This document shows positions 1-9,407 of a DNA stretch of 64,000 nucleotides, one piece after another; the stretch's first letter is position 1, and the number at the start of each line of letters is the position of its first letter. The DNA is taken from the NCBI RefSeq assembly GCF_000374465.1, contig NZ_KB894529.1, positions 372,001-436,000 on the forward strand, written 5' to 3'. Below the pieces are notes generated by a model, which was not told where the DNA came from, did no database searches, and saw only the letters and a list, made by a program, of their open reading frames with translations. This DNA comes from Ahrensia kielensis DSM 5890. Its GTDB lineage: Bacteria; Pseudomonadota; Alphaproteobacteria; Rhizobiales; Rhizobiaceae. Both the position numbers and the translations under genes were made by a program.

Positions 1-87
1 CGTATCTGGCACCTCTTTGGCTCGAACACGGTCAACATGTGAGCCTGTAATCGGATCCCAGACATTATCTTTACGCTTAATCACCAC
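1..87 (-). CDS. N-terminus of an unidentified protein, cut by the window edge
   Basis: An open frame runs off the left edge on the minus strand. It begins with two adjacent GTG codons (87-85 and 84-82), and an AAGGGGA-like ribosome site lies just upstream on that strand (about 92-99). The 29 visible codons read V-V-I-K-R-K-D-N-V-W-D-P-I-T-G and onward without a stop. It would be transcribed divergently from dapD. Too little is visible to name a family; it could also be a chance frame, since 29 codons is short. Confidence 0.35.
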   Translation of the reverse strand, partial: MVIKRKDNVWDPITGSHVDRVRAKEVPDT

Positions 88-243
88 TATTCCCCTTGTT
101 TAGAATATCCATTGCTCGTTTTCGTTGATTTTCAACGGCGCATTGAATACCAATCGCCCATCTTGAATTTTTAAGGCTTGCTCAGCTTGCCCTTTTAAAC
201 CTTAACAGTTCACATGCACGTGAAAAGTAAAATGGAAGTTACA

Positions 244-1098
244 ATGTCCAACTCAGAACTAATCGCCTTGGAAAAAACTATTGAATCCGCGTTTGATGCG
301 CGAGACGACATTAATGTGAACACGCAGGGCGAGGTTCGTGATGCGGTCAATTCAGCGATGAATTTGCTGGATAGCGGCAAAGCGCGCGTTGCATCGCGCG
401 GCGATGATGGCAATTGGGTCGTGCATCAATGGCTGAAAAAAGCTGTCCTTCTTTCTTTCCGTTTGAATGACATGGAAGTCATCATGGGCGGCAATGGCCA
501 GTCCACATGGTGGGACAAGGTTCCATCTAAGTTTGAAGGGTGGGATGCCAACCAGTTCCGTGCGGCAGGCTTCCGCGCTGTTCCCGGCTCTATCGTTCGC
601 CGTGGCTCATATGTCGGCAAGAACGTTGTGCTGATGCCTTCTTTCGTTAATCTTGGCGCTTATGTTGATGAAGGCTCCATGGTTGATGGCTGGGCAACAG
701 TTGGCTCTTGCGCCCAAATCGGCAAAAATGTTCACCTTTCAGGCGGCGTTGGCATTGGCGGTGTTTTGGAGCCGCTTCAAGCTGGACCAACCATTATTGA
801 AGACAATTGCTTTATTGGCGCACGTTCTGAAGTTGTTGAAGGCTGTATCATCCGCGAAGGCTCTGTGCTTGGCATGGGCGTTTATATCGGCCAATCAACA
901 AAAATCGTAAACCGAGCGACTGGCGAAATTTCCTATGGCGAAGTGCCGCCGTACTCAGTTGTTGTTGCAGGAACAATGCCGGGCAAAAACTTGCCAAACG
1001 GCGAGCCTGGTCCAAGCTTATATTGTGCTGTTATTGTTAAAACTGTCGACGAGAAAACCCGCTCAAAAACGGGTATCAACGAACTTTTACGGGACTGA
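244..1098 (+). CDS. dapD: 2,3,4,5-tetrahydropyridine-2,6-dicarboxylate N-succinyltransferase
   Basis: Cytoplasmic enzyme that succinylates tetrahydrodipicolinate in the succinylase branch of lysine and meso-diaminopimelate synthesis. The protein is 284 residues from the ATG at 244, the usual length. A helical N-terminal part (about 1-100) is followed by hexapeptide repeats of a left-handed beta-helix (about 110-215), including the family block [16 protein letters not shown] near residues 145-160. A longer frame starts at 214, but GGAAG sits about 6 bases before 244 and the 244 product begins like other DapD proteins. The succinyl-diaminopimelate desuccinylase dapE lies two genes downstream on the same strand, so this is a dap cluster. 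Confidence 0.96.
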   Translation: MSNSELIALEKTIESAFDARDDINVNTQGEVRDAVNSAMNLLDSGKARVASRGDDGNWVVHQWLKKAVLLSFRLNDMEVIMGGNGQSTWWDKVPSKFEGWDANQFRAAGFRAVPGSIVRRGSYVGKNVVLMPSFVNLGAYVDEGSMVDGWATVGSCAQIGKNVHLSGGVGIGGVLEPLQAGPTIIEDNCFIGARSEVVEGCIIREGSVLGMGVYIGQSTKIVNRATGEISYGEVPPYSVVVAGTMPGKNLPNGEPGPSLYCAVIVKTVDEKTRSKTGINELLRD

Positions 1099-1103
1099 TT
1101 AAG

Positions 1104-1598
1104 ATGGGCGACCTTCTCTTTTCTTTTGTCGGACGCATGCGGCGTATCCAATACGTCATCAGCATCATCTGCGTTGCTGTGGCACTGGCTGGCGTTTTTG
1201 CCGTTCAACAAAAGTTAGGAGATTGGAAGTTCGCTGGAATTTTTATCACAACACTCTCTGTTGTGCCTGTGATTATCTATCTTGCAGGCACAACGCGCCG
1301 CTTCAAAGACCGTGGCCGTCATCCGCTGCTGGGATTTTTCTTTTACTTTGTGCTACCCGCCGCAATTTTATTTGGCGCGCAGCAGGCATTAGGCGACACG
1401 CCATTGATTAATCCCGAAACATTTATCGCCGATGCAAAGGCGCTAATGAACCAGACGCAATGGCCCAAGCAAGATTTAATCCGCTGGATTTCGATTGGTG
1501 TGGCAGCCTTATTCATACTAATTGGTCAATTCAGTTTGTTCTTGGGGCGCGGAACAAAAGGTCCGAATGTTTTCGACGCTGAAACTTCAAAATCATAA
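1104..1598 (+). CDS. DUF805 family inner-membrane protein
   Basis: A 164-residue integral membrane protein starting 5 bases after dapD. It has the DUF805 signature: an SFVGRMRRIQYV segment at the N-terminus, hydrophobic helices around residues 17-33 and 40-57, the loop TTRRFKDRGRHPLLGF and further helices near 75-95 and 130-150. Function is unknown for the family. Pairing of DUF805 genes with dapD/dapE is common in Rhizobiales, but nothing in the sequence links it to lysine synthesis. The next gene is a second DUF805 protein. Confidence 0.85.
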   Translation: MGDLLFSFVGRMRRIQYVISIICVAVALAGVFAVQQKLGDWKFAGIFITTLSVVPVIIYLAGTTRRFKDRGRHPLLGFFFYFVLPAAILFGAQQALGDTPLINPETFIADAKALMNQTQWPKQDLIRWISIGVAALFILIGQFSLFLGRGTKGPNVFDAETSKS

Positions 1599-1612
1599 AC
1601 GCAGGTATGCAA

Positions 1613-2014
1613 ATGACCTCTCTCAATCATCCACTATCTGTTAAATGGCTCCTGTTTAGTTTTCGTGGGCGCATAGGTCGCAAATCGTTTCTGCTTGCCG
1701 CTTTGTTTTTGATGTTAATTCAGTTGACCTTGCTTAGCTTTGCAATGTCTTTGTACGACAATGGTGTTGAAGACGATAGCGCACAGGCGGGCGCTGCTCT
1801 ATTCGGCGCGGTTTTTCTTATTTCTTGGGTGGTCATGGCTTTCTCGCTTTTGGCACTAACAGTTAAACGCCTCCATGACTTGAGCTTACCAGCCATTTTA
1901 GGTGTGACCTTGCTCATTCCAGGCATTGCATTTTTTGCATGGTTGTTTCTTGCAATCGCCCCATCCAAGCAGGAAACCAATGAACATGGGCCAGTGCCAT
2001 TTCCGCGCAAATGA
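1613..2014 (+). CDS. DUF805 family inner-membrane protein, second copy
   Basis: 133 residues from the ATG at 1613, preferred over the ATG at 1607 because AGGT (1603-1606) is then correctly spaced. The protein shows LLFSFRGRIGRKSFLLAAL at the N-terminus, three to four hydrophobic helices and the DUF805 loop LTVKRLHDLSLPA. It has the same architecture as the preceding gene but is clearly diverged. It lies between that gene and dapE, all co-directional with short gaps, so probably one transcript. The role is unknown. Confidence 0.85.
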   Translation: MTSLNHPLSVKWLLFSFRGRIGRKSFLLAALFLMLIQLTLLSFAMSLYDNGVEDDSAQAGAALFGAVFLISWVVMAFSLLALTVKRLHDLSLPAILGVTLLIPGIAFFAWLFLAIAPSKQETNEHGPVPFPRK

Positions 2015-2059
2015 AATCAGGCGATTGACGCACATTGCGTGCGGCTTTACATCCATCGC

Positions 2060-3271
2060 ATGACCCAAAACACGACCGATCCTATTGCTGTTCTTAGAAC
2101 ACTTATTCAATGTCCATCCGTCACACCTGATGAGGGCGGTGCGCTGTCTGCATTAACAGACATGCTTTCGCCTATGGGGTTTTCGATTGAGCGCCCCGTA
2201 TTTAGCGACGAAGACACACCCGATATTGAAAATCTTTATGCGCGGCTTTCTGGCAATGGCCCTCACCTCATGTTTGCTGGGCACACGGATGTTGTACCTG
2301 TTGGCGATGAAGCGGCTTGGACTAATCCACCGTTCAGCGCAGCAATAAAAGATGGCATGATGTATGGCCGCGGTGCGGTCGACATGAAGGGCGGCATTGC
2401 CTGTTTTGTCGCTGCTCTTGCGCGCTATGTGGAAAAAAACGGTAACCCATCCGGCTCGATTTCCTTTTTGATTACTGGCGACGAAGAGGGCCCAGCCATT
2501 AACGGGTCAAAGAAATTGCTCGAATGGGCTGCAGCAAAAGGCGAGACATGGGATGGCTGTATCTTAGGTGAGCCAACCAACCCTGACACAATGGGCGACA
2601 TGATGAAAATCGGGCGCCGTGGTTCTCTGTCAGGCACATTGCGCATCAATGGAACACAAGGCCATACGGCTTATCCCCATCTGGCTGATAACCCGACACG
2701 CAGCCTTGTTTCATTGCTTGATGCGCTGCTTTATCCAGCGTTTGATGAAGGCACTGAGAACTTCCAACCCAGCAATATTGAGGTCAATATGCTGGATGTT
2801 GTTGGCGGCGCAATCAATGTCATACCGGCCAAAGCAAGCGCGGTGTTCAACATACGCTTTAATGACACATGGAATGTTGAAACACTCAAAGCGGAAATCG
2901 AACGCCGCTTGAGCGCAGCTGCCAAAGACAGAAAACTACGCCCGACGAAAAACAATGACACTGTTTTTGACATCGAATGGCGTGAGCAGCCAAGCCATGT
3001 GTTTTTGACACGCGATGATGCGCTTATTGATACATTGGGAAAAAGCGTGGAGAAGATTACCGGACGCTTCCCAGAACAGTCGACCACCGGCGGCACCTCT
3101 GATGCACGGTTCATCAAAGATTATTGCCCCGTGATTGAGTTCGGCCTTGTTGGCCAAACCATGCACAAGGTCGACGAATGTGTTGCGGTTGATGATCTGG
3201 AAACATTGACGCGAGTTTATGAGCAATTTATCGGCGACTGGTTTTTGGCCGCCACTTCAAAGGCTACATGA
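2060..3271 (+). CDS. dapE: Succinyl-diaminopimelate desuccinylase
   Basis: M20 metallopeptidase that hydrolyses N-succinyl-L,L-2,6-diaminopimelate to L,L-DAP, the step after DapC in the succinylase pathway begun by dapD upstream. The protein is 403 residues. Visible metal-site motifs are GHTDVVPVGD (His and first Asp), GRGAVDMKGG (bridging Asp) and TGDEEGPA (catalytic Glu pair), with a dimerisation domain in the middle and a C-terminal TMHKVDE metal-ligand segment. A GTG at 2039 would add seven residues; the ATG at 2060 gives the normal N-terminus. The stop overlaps the start of the next gene by 4 bases (ATGA), which implies translational coupling. Confidence 0.96.
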   Translation: MTQNTTDPIAVLRTLIQCPSVTPDEGGALSALTDMLSPMGFSIERPVFSDEDTPDIENLYARLSGNGPHLMFAGHTDVVPVGDEAAWTNPPFSAAIKDGMMYGRGAVDMKGGIACFVAALARYVEKNGNPSGSISFLITGDEEGPAINGSKKLLEWAAAKGETWDGCILGEPTNPDTMGDMMKIGRRGSLSGTLRINGTQGHTAYPHLADNPTRSLVSLLDALLYPAFDEGTENFQPSNIEVNMLDVVGGAINVIPAKASAVFNIRFNDTWNVETLKAEIERRLSAAAKDRKLRPTKNNDTVFDIEWREQPSHVFLTRDDALIDTLGKSVEKITGRFPEQSTTGGTSDARFIKDYCPVIEFGLVGQTMHKVDECVAVDDLETLTRVYEQFIGDWFLAATSKAT

Positions 3272-3879
3272 TGATCAGTCTCGATTATGCTTTTTATCAT
3301 ATCGAACGCGTGCTTCGAATGATGCGCGGTGATGCAAGCGCGCTTGATGAAATGGACATATCGACAGATGGTTTTTGGCGCTCATTCGGCACGATTATAT
3401 TTGCATTGCCTGCGCTATTTTTTATGTGGGTCGAAAGCAGTCAGGAACTGATTTCTCAAGGTTCTGATTTGCAGATGGGGCAAATCTTCATACGGAGAAT
3501 TCCAATAGACATTATTTCTTGGGTTTTGCCGTTTGCATTCTACCCAGTTGTCTTGAAGTTCTTAAACCGCCCGCATCGTTATTCTCACCTTGTCATCGCC
3601 ATTAATTGGTCGAATCTGGTGCTTTATTACGTTTTCGCAGCCATTATTCTGATTTCGTTTTTTCTTCCAAAAACAGAAGCAATTACCGTCACTTTAGGTT
3701 TCTTGATGATCGCGACATTGATCGCTTCTATCGTCGTTGTGACGCACGTTATCAAAATCAGTTTGAATGCTTCAGCTGGCCTTGCTGCGGCATTTGTCAT
3801 TATCGAGATTATCGTGCTTTACACGCTGGTATATAATGTTGAGGGCTTGCTTGGACTGCACGTGCCAGCGCCGCTTTAG
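3268..3879 (+). CDS. Conserved hypothetical membrane protein
   Basis: 203 residues, starting inside the dapE stop codon. The first 50 residues are soluble. Then come about five hydrophobic helices (roughly 45-62, 80-95, 112-132, 138-158, 165-190). I do not recognise a named family, though an uncharacterised membrane protein between dapE and truA is typical of Rhizobiales. It ends convergently with truA; the two coding regions share 4 bases. The function is unknown. Confidence 0.75.
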   Translation: MMISLDYAFYHIERVLRMMRGDASALDEMDISTDGFWRSFGTIIFALPALFFMWVESSQELISQGSDLQMGQIFIRRIPIDIISWVLPFAFYPVVLKFLNRPHRYSHLVIAINWSNLVLYYVFAAIILISFFLPKTEAITVTLGFLMIATLIASIVVVTHVIKISLNASAGLAAAFVIIEIIVLYTLVYNVEGLLGLHVPAPL

Positions 3880-4622
3880 TCGTAATCGACTTGCGTTAAA
3901 TAAAGACCGCATGATGGGGCCAGCGCACCGCAACGCTGGTGGTCTTTGGCTTCAAGCGCTGCGACCAGATCGGTGGAAGTCCATTTTCCATCACCAACAA
4001 GTTTAAGCGCGCCTACCATAGAACGCACCTGATTATGCAGGAAGCTACGTGCAAAAACTTCAAAGAAAATGTCATTGCCCTGCCGTGTCACATTCAGCCG
4101 ATCCAAAGTTTTGACCGGTGATTGCGCCTGACAGTGAACTGCGCGAAACGTTGTGAAATCATGTGTGCCGAGCAAGTTTTGTGCAGCCTCATGCATCGCG
4201 TTTTCATCAAGATGGCGACGCACCCACCAGCCGCGATTGCGGGCAAGTGCAATTGGCGCTTCTTGATTGATAATGCGGTAGCGGTAATGCCGTGCCTTGG
4301 CAGAGAACCGTGCATGAAATTTTTCCGTCATTTTTTCAGCAGACAGAATCGAGACCGGCTCACCATTTTGCAATAAATAAGAATTGATGGCGTCACGAAC
4401 CGTTTTTTCCGGCCAATCTTTCGTCAAATCAGCGTGGCAAATTTGACCAAGACCGTGAACACCTGCGTCCGTGCGTCCGGCGACCTGCATCGTAACGTCT
4501 TCTTTGCAGAAACGCGCAATTGCTTCTTCTATTACCGCTTGCACACCACGTCCGTTTTTCTGGCGTTGCCAGCCGACATAGGGTGTGCCGTCATACTCAA
4601 CAGTTAGTTTGTAGCGTGGCAT
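3876..4622 (-). CDS. truA: tRNA pseudouridine(38-40) synthase
   Basis: Isomerises uridines 38-40 in the anticodon arm of many tRNAs. The 248-residue protein carries the catalytic aspartate at residue 52 in the motif GRTDAGVHG, the N-terminal [17 protein letters not shown] strand and the C-terminal [13 protein letters not shown] block of TruA. It abuts fmt directly: the fmt stop is followed at once by the truA ATG on the minus strand, so the two are translationally coupled in a def-fmt-truA operon. Confidence 0.96.
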   Translation of the reverse strand: MPRYKLTVEYDGTPYVGWQRQKNGRGVQAVIEEAIARFCKEDVTMQVAGRTDAGVHGLGQICHADLTKDWPEKTVRDAINSYLLQNGEPVSILSAEKMTEKFHARFSAKARHYRYRIINQEAPIALARNRGWWVRRHLDENAMHEAAQNLLGTHDFTTFRAVHCQAQSPVKTLDRLNVTRQGNDIFFEVFARSFLHNQVRSMVGALKLVGDGKWTSTDLVAALEAKDHQRCGALAPSCGLYLTQVDYD

Positions 4623-5552
4623 TTAGCGCACGCCTTCTACTGGTGCGCCGCGCAAAAACTCTGCCGCAGCCATCGCTTTCGATCCAGCTTTTTGCAAAGT
4701 TGTAATAATCACCGCGCCTGATGCACATCCAATCGCAAGGCCGCGCGCGTCGCTTACCGTTTTTGCTTGCGCAATTTCAAGCTGCGTATCAGCGATAGAT
4801 CGCAGTAGTTTTACGCGCTCCCACTTGCCTGCAATATGCATTTCGCACCAAGCGCCCGGAAACGGCGCTAGCCCGCGAATGAGATTATGGGTTGTTTGCG
4901 CATCCAGTGAAAAATCAATGTGGGCTTCTGCCTTATCAATCTTGGCTGCATATTCCACACCCTCGATCGGCTGCTCTTGCAGACGCAAACTGCCGCGCTC
5001 AAGCGCTGACATTGCGCGTGTCATCAGATCGGCACCCAATATGGAGAGTGTGTCGTGAAGTTCGCCCGCGGTCGTATTCTCGCCGATAGCAACGCGTTCG
5101 CCCATTGCGATATCGCCAGTATCAAGCCCCTTATCCATTTTCATAACCATCATGCCCGTATGGCTGTCACCGGCCATAATCGCACGCTGGATTGGCGCAG
5201 CACCGCGCCAGCGCGGTAACAAGGATGCATGGCCATTATAACAACCATATTCGGTGCCTGACAAAATGGCTTCCGGTAATAACAAACCATAGGCAACGAC
5301 AACAGCAACATCGGCTTTCAGGTCAGAAAATGCTTGCGCTTGCTCATCGCTTTTAAGCGATGTCGGCGTGCGCACTTCAATACCAAGCTTTTCAGCAGTT
5401 TCATGAACGGGCGATTTTTTAAGCTCAAGTCCACGGCGGCCAGCCGGACGCGGTGGCTGCGAATAACAGGCAACAATTTCATGGCCATGCTCAACCAATG
5501 CCAACAATGTTGGCACGGAAAAATCTGGCGTACCCATAAAGATAATTCGCAT
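4623..5552 (-). CDS. fmt: Methionyl-tRNA formyltransferase
   Basis: Formylates initiator Met-tRNA using 10-formyltetrahydrofolate. The 309-residue protein has the N-terminal transferase domain (1-200) with the catalytic triad Asn106, His108 and Asp144 visible in YNGHASLLP and KGLDTGD. The C-terminal OB-like tRNA-binding domain (about 205-305) contains GLAPFPGAW. It lies 21 bases downstream of def on the minus strand and abuts truA. The functional pairing with def (formylation, then deformylation) is the standard bacterial arrangement. Confidence 0.97.
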   Translation of the reverse strand: MRIIFMGTPDFSVPTLLALVEHGHEIVACYSQPPRPAGRRGLELKKSPVHETAEKLGIEVRTPTSLKSDEQAQAFSDLKADVAVVVAYGLLLPEAILSGTEYGCYNGHASLLPRWRGAAPIQRAIMAGDSHTGMMVMKMDKGLDTGDIAMGERVAIGENTTAGELHDTLSILGADLMTRAMSALERGSLRLQEQPIEGVEYAAKIDKAEAHIDFSLDAQTTHNLIRGLAPFPGAWCEMHIAGKWERVKLLRSIADTQLEIAQAKTVSDARGLAIGCASGAVIITTLQKAGSKAMAAAEFLRGAPVEGVR

Positions 5553-5573
5553 GGTGCGCTCTTCTGCTTTAGC

Positions 5574-6095
5574 TTAGATTTTCGGTTCGCGTTGTTTCGA
5601 CAACTTCTTAAATTTCCGGATCACCATTTCACGCTTCAATTTTGACAGGTGATCAATGAACAATGTTCCATCAAGGTGATCTATTTCGTGCTGCAGTACG
5701 GTTGCCAACATGCCGTCAGCTTCAATCAGCTGCTGCTTACCCGTCAGATCAATATACTCAACGGTCACTTCTGCTGGCCGCTCAACTTCTGCATAGATAT
5801 CAGGAATTGAAAGACAGCCCTCTTCATAAACATTAGGCGTATCGGATGATTTGACGATAGATGGATTGATAAACACCTGCGGATTGGGTTCATCATCTTT
5901 ACCGGCCACATCAATCACCAACATTCGGCGCGCTTCACCAACTTGAATCGCAGCAAGGCCAACGCCCGGCGCGTCATACATTGTCTCCAACATATTGTCG
6001 GCAAATTTGCGCAAATCATCATCGACGCGTTCAACCAGTTTTGATTTCTGGCGCAGGATAGGATCAGGTATTATAACAAGCGGTAATATGGACAT
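5574..6095 (-). CDS. def: Peptide deformylase
   Basis: Removes the N-formyl group from nascent proteins. The 173-residue protein shows all three class I motifs: [10 protein letters not shown] near 44-53, EGCLSIP with metal ligand Cys94, and HEIDH (136-140) with His136, Glu137 and His140. An in-frame GTG at 6104 would add three residues; the ATG at 6095 gives the expected start. It is the first gene of the def-fmt-truA operon and is divergent from rmuC, with about 100 bases between. Confidence 0.96.
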   Translation of the reverse strand: MSILPLVIIPDPILRQKSKLVERVDDDLRKFADNMLETMYDAPGVGLAAIQVGEARRMLVIDVAGKDDEPNPQVFINPSIVKSSDTPNVYEEGCLSIPDIYAEVERPAEVTVEYIDLTGKQQLIEADGMLATVLQHEIDHLDGTLFIDHLSKLKREMVIRKFKKLSKQREPKI

Positions 6096-6196
6096 GGGCT
6101 TCACGTAAAGTTTCGCGTTTGAAACGTCAATATCGGGAGAAGTACCTGTTCGTCTATAGGCATTACCGCGAGACGCGAATCACGTAAGCTGAAAAC

Positions 6197-7423
6197 ATGG
6201 ATATTACACGCATATTTGAACAAACAGCTTTCATGATCGGCAATATGGCGATCACTTTCGGGCAGCTAGCAATAGCAAGCGCTTGCCTTTTAGGCATGCT
6301 GTTACTGTTTTTGATCATCACAACTCGTCGCGCTTCTAAAATACGTCTAGCGGAGATCGAAGCATCCCGGCTTCGTGCCATAGAAGCTGAAGCGCGTGTC
6401 GCAGATATTTTAAAAAGTCAGGCAGAGATGCAGGGGCGCCTTTCTACAATTGCCGAAGTTTTTGGCTCGCGCCAAAGCGAACTTAATGAGTCGATCAATA
6501 CGCGGCTTGAATCCATGACAACGCGCCTTGGTGCTTCGATGAGCGAACAGCAAAAATCGACGCATGAAAATTTGAGCAAGTTACAAGAACGGCTCGCTGT
6601 TATCGACAAAGCGCAAGATAACATTAGCCAATTGGCTGGCAATGTTGTCGAGCTTCAGTCCATTCTTTCCAACAAGCAAACACGTGGTGCCTTTGGTCAA
6701 AGCCGTATGGAAACGATTATTGCTGACGGTTTACCGATGGGCGCATTTGAATTTCAAACGACTTTATCAAATGGCAACCGCCCTGATTGTACGATCAAAA
6801 TGCCGAATGATGCGCCTGATTTGGTTATTGATGCTAAATTTCCATTGGAAAGCTGGAACGCTATACGCAAAGCCGAAGACAGCGCGACGGTAGATCACCA
6901 TGCGCGCCAATTCCGTAATGATATGGATGCGCACATCAAGGCGATATCCAGCAAATATTTAATTACTGGCGAAACACAGGATACAGCATTTTTGTTTGTG
7001 CCATCGGAAAGCATATTTGCCGATATTCATGAACACCACGAAACAATCGTTCATAAGGCGCATAAGGCACGTATCGTTATCGTTTCGCCGTCACTGCTCA
7101 TGCTTTCCATTCAGGTCATTCAAGCGCTTTTAAAGGATGCCCGTATGCGCGAGCAGGCGCACTTAATTCAGACCGAAGTTATGCGTCTTATGGAAGATCT
7201 TGGCCGCCTTGATGACCGCGTTCATAAATTGCAAAATCACTTTGGTCAGGCAAACAAGGATATCGATGATATTCTCGTATCTACAGGCAAGCTTACAAAA
7301 CGCGGGCAACGGATCGAAGGTTTAGAGTTCAAATCAACGCCCGTTGAAGATAAGAGCGAAAAAAAATCAGCCGACAGCAAAACTGGCCAGCTGCGTTTAC
7401 GCGTTGTAGACGGCGATGACTAA
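6197..7423 (+). CDS. rmuC: DNA recombination protein RmuC homologue
   Basis: Family thought to limit DNA inversions between short repeats; the biochemical activity is not established, although the core fold is nuclease-like. The 408-residue protein has one N-terminal membrane helix (about 20-43), a long coiled coil (about 50-150) and the RmuC domain (about 165-360) with DLVIDAKFPLESW and DTAFLFVPSESIFAD. The C-terminal tail is charged and probably disordered. The gene sits next to def in a divergent pair, as in many Rhizobiales. Confidence 0.92.
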   Translation: MDITRIFEQTAFMIGNMAITFGQLAIASACLLGMLLLFLIITTRRASKIRLAEIEASRLRAIEAEARVADILKSQAEMQGRLSTIAEVFGSRQSELNESINTRLESMTTRLGASMSEQQKSTHENLSKLQERLAVIDKAQDNISQLAGNVVELQSILSNKQTRGAFGQSRMETIIADGLPMGAFEFQTTLSNGNRPDCTIKMPNDAPDLVIDAKFPLESWNAIRKAEDSATVDHHARQFRNDMDAHIKAISSKYLITGETQDTAFLFVPSESIFADIHEHHETIVHKAHKARIVIVSPSLLMLSIQVIQALLKDARMREQAHLIQTEVMRLMEDLGRLDDRVHKLQNHFGQANKDIDDILVSTGKLTKRGQRIEGLEFKSTPVEDKSEKKSADSKTGQLRLRVVDGDD

Positions 7424-7458
7424 TTTACTCCTTGTTGCATTTGAACTAAGCACCGCTC

Positions 7459-8172
7459 ATGTCCCCAGATTTTCCATCCGCTCATCCTGAAGATCCTCAT
7501 TTCATTTCCCGTAGTGGATGGCTGCGTGCTGCAGTTCTTGGCGCAAATGATGGTATTGTTTCCATATCATCCTTGATCGTCGGCGTTGCCGCAGCAAATG
7601 CTGACCGAACCTCGATTCTTATTGCAGGATTAGCTGGGCTGGTTGCTGGTGCCATGTCGATGGCATCGGGTGAATATGTTTCTGTTTCATCGCAAGCTGA
7701 TATTGAAAAAGCCGATATTCAGCGGGAAGCCGAGGCGCTTAAAGAAAACCATAAGGAAGAGTTTGACGAACTTGTCGCGATTTACGAGCTACGCGGCTTA
7801 AAAAGTGAAACGGCTGAACTTGTCGCCCATGAACTAACCGAAGATGATGCACTGCGCGCTCATATTCGTGATGAACTTGGACTTTCAGAACACCATTCGG
7901 CAAACCCATTGCAGGCAGCATTTGCCTCTGCTTTCACCTTCAGCATGGCTGGTGCACTCCCTCTGCTTGCTACTTTTCTGGCGCCCACAAGCGCCATTAT
8001 AACTGCCGTTCTTATTACCACCTTCATCGCCTTGATAACGCTTGGTGCATTGGGCGCAAAATTTGGCGGCGCACCGATTATGCCTGCTGCAGTGCGCGTT
8101 TTGATTTGGGGTAGCATTGCAATGGCGATTACAGCAGGTGTTGGATGGCTATTTGGTGTTACAATTGCCTAG
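7459..8172 (+). CDS. VIT1/CCC1 family iron/manganese transporter
   Basis: 237-residue inner-membrane protein of the VIT1/CCC1 (nodulin-21-like) family, which exports or sequesters Fe(II) and Mn(II). Typical blocks are GWLRAAVLGANDGIVS at the start of the first helix, AGAMSMASGEYVSVSSQ after the second, an amphipathic Glu-rich cytoplasmic region (about 85-140) matching the metal-binding domain, and a C-terminal three-helix block (150-235). No iron control element is visible in the 35 bases before it. A second VIT domain occurs in mbfA at 45385. Confidence 0.9.
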   Translation: MSPDFPSAHPEDPHFISRSGWLRAAVLGANDGIVSISSLIVGVAAANADRTSILIAGLAGLVAGAMSMASGEYVSVSSQADIEKADIQREAEALKENHKEEFDELVAIYELRGLKSETAELVAHELTEDDALRAHIRDELGLSEHHSANPLQAAFASAFTFSMAGALPLLATFLAPTSAIITAVLITTFIALITLGALGAKFGGAPIMPAAVRVLIWGSIAMAITAGVGWLFGVTIA

Positions 8173-8193
8173 CGAGCTGTGAGGGCAAACAGA

Positions 8194-9384
8194 ATGACGA
8201 ACTTTGAACGTGTCGCGCTCTATGCCTTGCTGATTTCGATCACAGCACTTTCACTCGACATGCTACTGCCCTTGCTTCCTACCATTGCTCAAGAGTTTAA
8301 AAGTTCAGACAGCAACCAAATCTATTTCGTTATATCAGCAGTCATATTCGGTATGATCTTTGGGGAAATTATTTTTGGACCTTTAGCGGATGCTATTGGC
8401 CGCAAGCCGGCACTTATCATCGGGCTGGCCGTTTTTCTTTTCGGTACAATCATCGCGCTAACGGCTCACAATTTAACATGGCTGCTCATTGGCCGTGCTA
8501 TACAAGGCATAGGCGTTTCTGGACCTAAGATTGCAACACGCGCCTTGATCCGTGATCAATTTCAAGCGGCGCAAATGGCGCGCATGATGTCCATGGTGTT
8601 TTTTATGCTTATCGGCGTCACGATGCTTGCTCCGATTTTGGGCCAATGGCTTGGCAATGCGCTCGGTTGGCGCTCTATATTTTACTTCTATCTCATCATA
8701 ACCTTTGTTGCAGGCGGATGGCTATTACTGCGCCACAAAGAGACTTTGCCGCGCAATGCACGAACGCCTCTTTTATTGAAAGAAATGCTCAAGAACTTAA
8801 ATCTCATTTTAAAAAATGGGCGCGTTCTATCTTACACCTGTATTGCGGGACTTGTTTTTGGCGCGCAACTTACATTCCTATCCGTTGCACAATCTATCTT
8901 TGATAAGACCTATGGCCGCGCAGATAGTTTTGTTTATTGGGTCGCAGCACTGTCGCTTTGTATCGGCTTATCATCATTGCTCAATAGCTATCTCGTGATG
9001 CGCAAACCAATGGATTATTTGGTTGGCTTCGCTCTATCCGGCCTCGGCTTTATCGGTGCCATTCTATTCACCTTCTCTCAAGTGTCAGACACCTACCCAC
9101 CATTTATCGTATTTATCACAGCCACTGCATTTGCCTTTGGCTGTATCGGCACTGTTTTTGGGAATATTAACGCAATGGCGATGACCTATTTGGGCCGTGT
9201 TGCTGGCCTTGGAGCAAGTGTCATTAGCTCAGTGTCCAGTTTGATAGCCTTTGCGCTTGCAGCATTCATGAGTCAAATACACGATGGAACGCCTTTTGCG
9301 CTATCCATATGTTTTATGATCGCTGGCTTGGGCGGCCTCACCGCTCTCATAATGGCAAGGCAGCTTGACGAAATCTCCGTATAA
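8194..9384 (+). CDS. MFS transporter, Bcr/CflA-type drug exporter
   Basis: 396 residues with twelve predicted membrane helices. The conserved MFS motif between helices 2 and 3 reads GPLADAIGRKPALI, and motif C-like sequence follows near residues 140-155, typical of drug/proton antiporters of the Bcr/CflA group. The ATG at 8194 follows GAGGG at 8181-8185; the upstream in-frame GTG at 8179 has no ribosome site. It lies 21 bases after the VIT gene and may be co-transcribed. Substrate unknown. Confidence 0.88.
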   Translation: MTNFERVALYALLISITALSLDMLLPLLPTIAQEFKSSDSNQIYFVISAVIFGMIFGEIIFGPLADAIGRKPALIIGLAVFLFGTIIALTAHNLTWLLIGRAIQGIGVSGPKIATRALIRDQFQAAQMARMMSMVFFMLIGVTMLAPILGQWLGNALGWRSIFYFYLIITFVAGGWLLLRHKETLPRNARTPLLLKEMLKNLNLILKNGRVLSYTCIAGLVFGAQLTFLSVAQSIFDKTYGRADSFVYWVAALSLCIGLSSLLNSYLVMRKPMDYLVGFALSGLGFIGAILFTFSQVSDTYPPFIVFITATAFAFGCIGTVFGNINAMAMTYLGRVAGLGASVISSVSSLIAFALAAFMSQIHDGTPFALSICFMIAGLGGLTALIMARQLDEISV

Positions 9385-9407
9385 TTCGCAAACCATGTTT
9401 GCTGCGT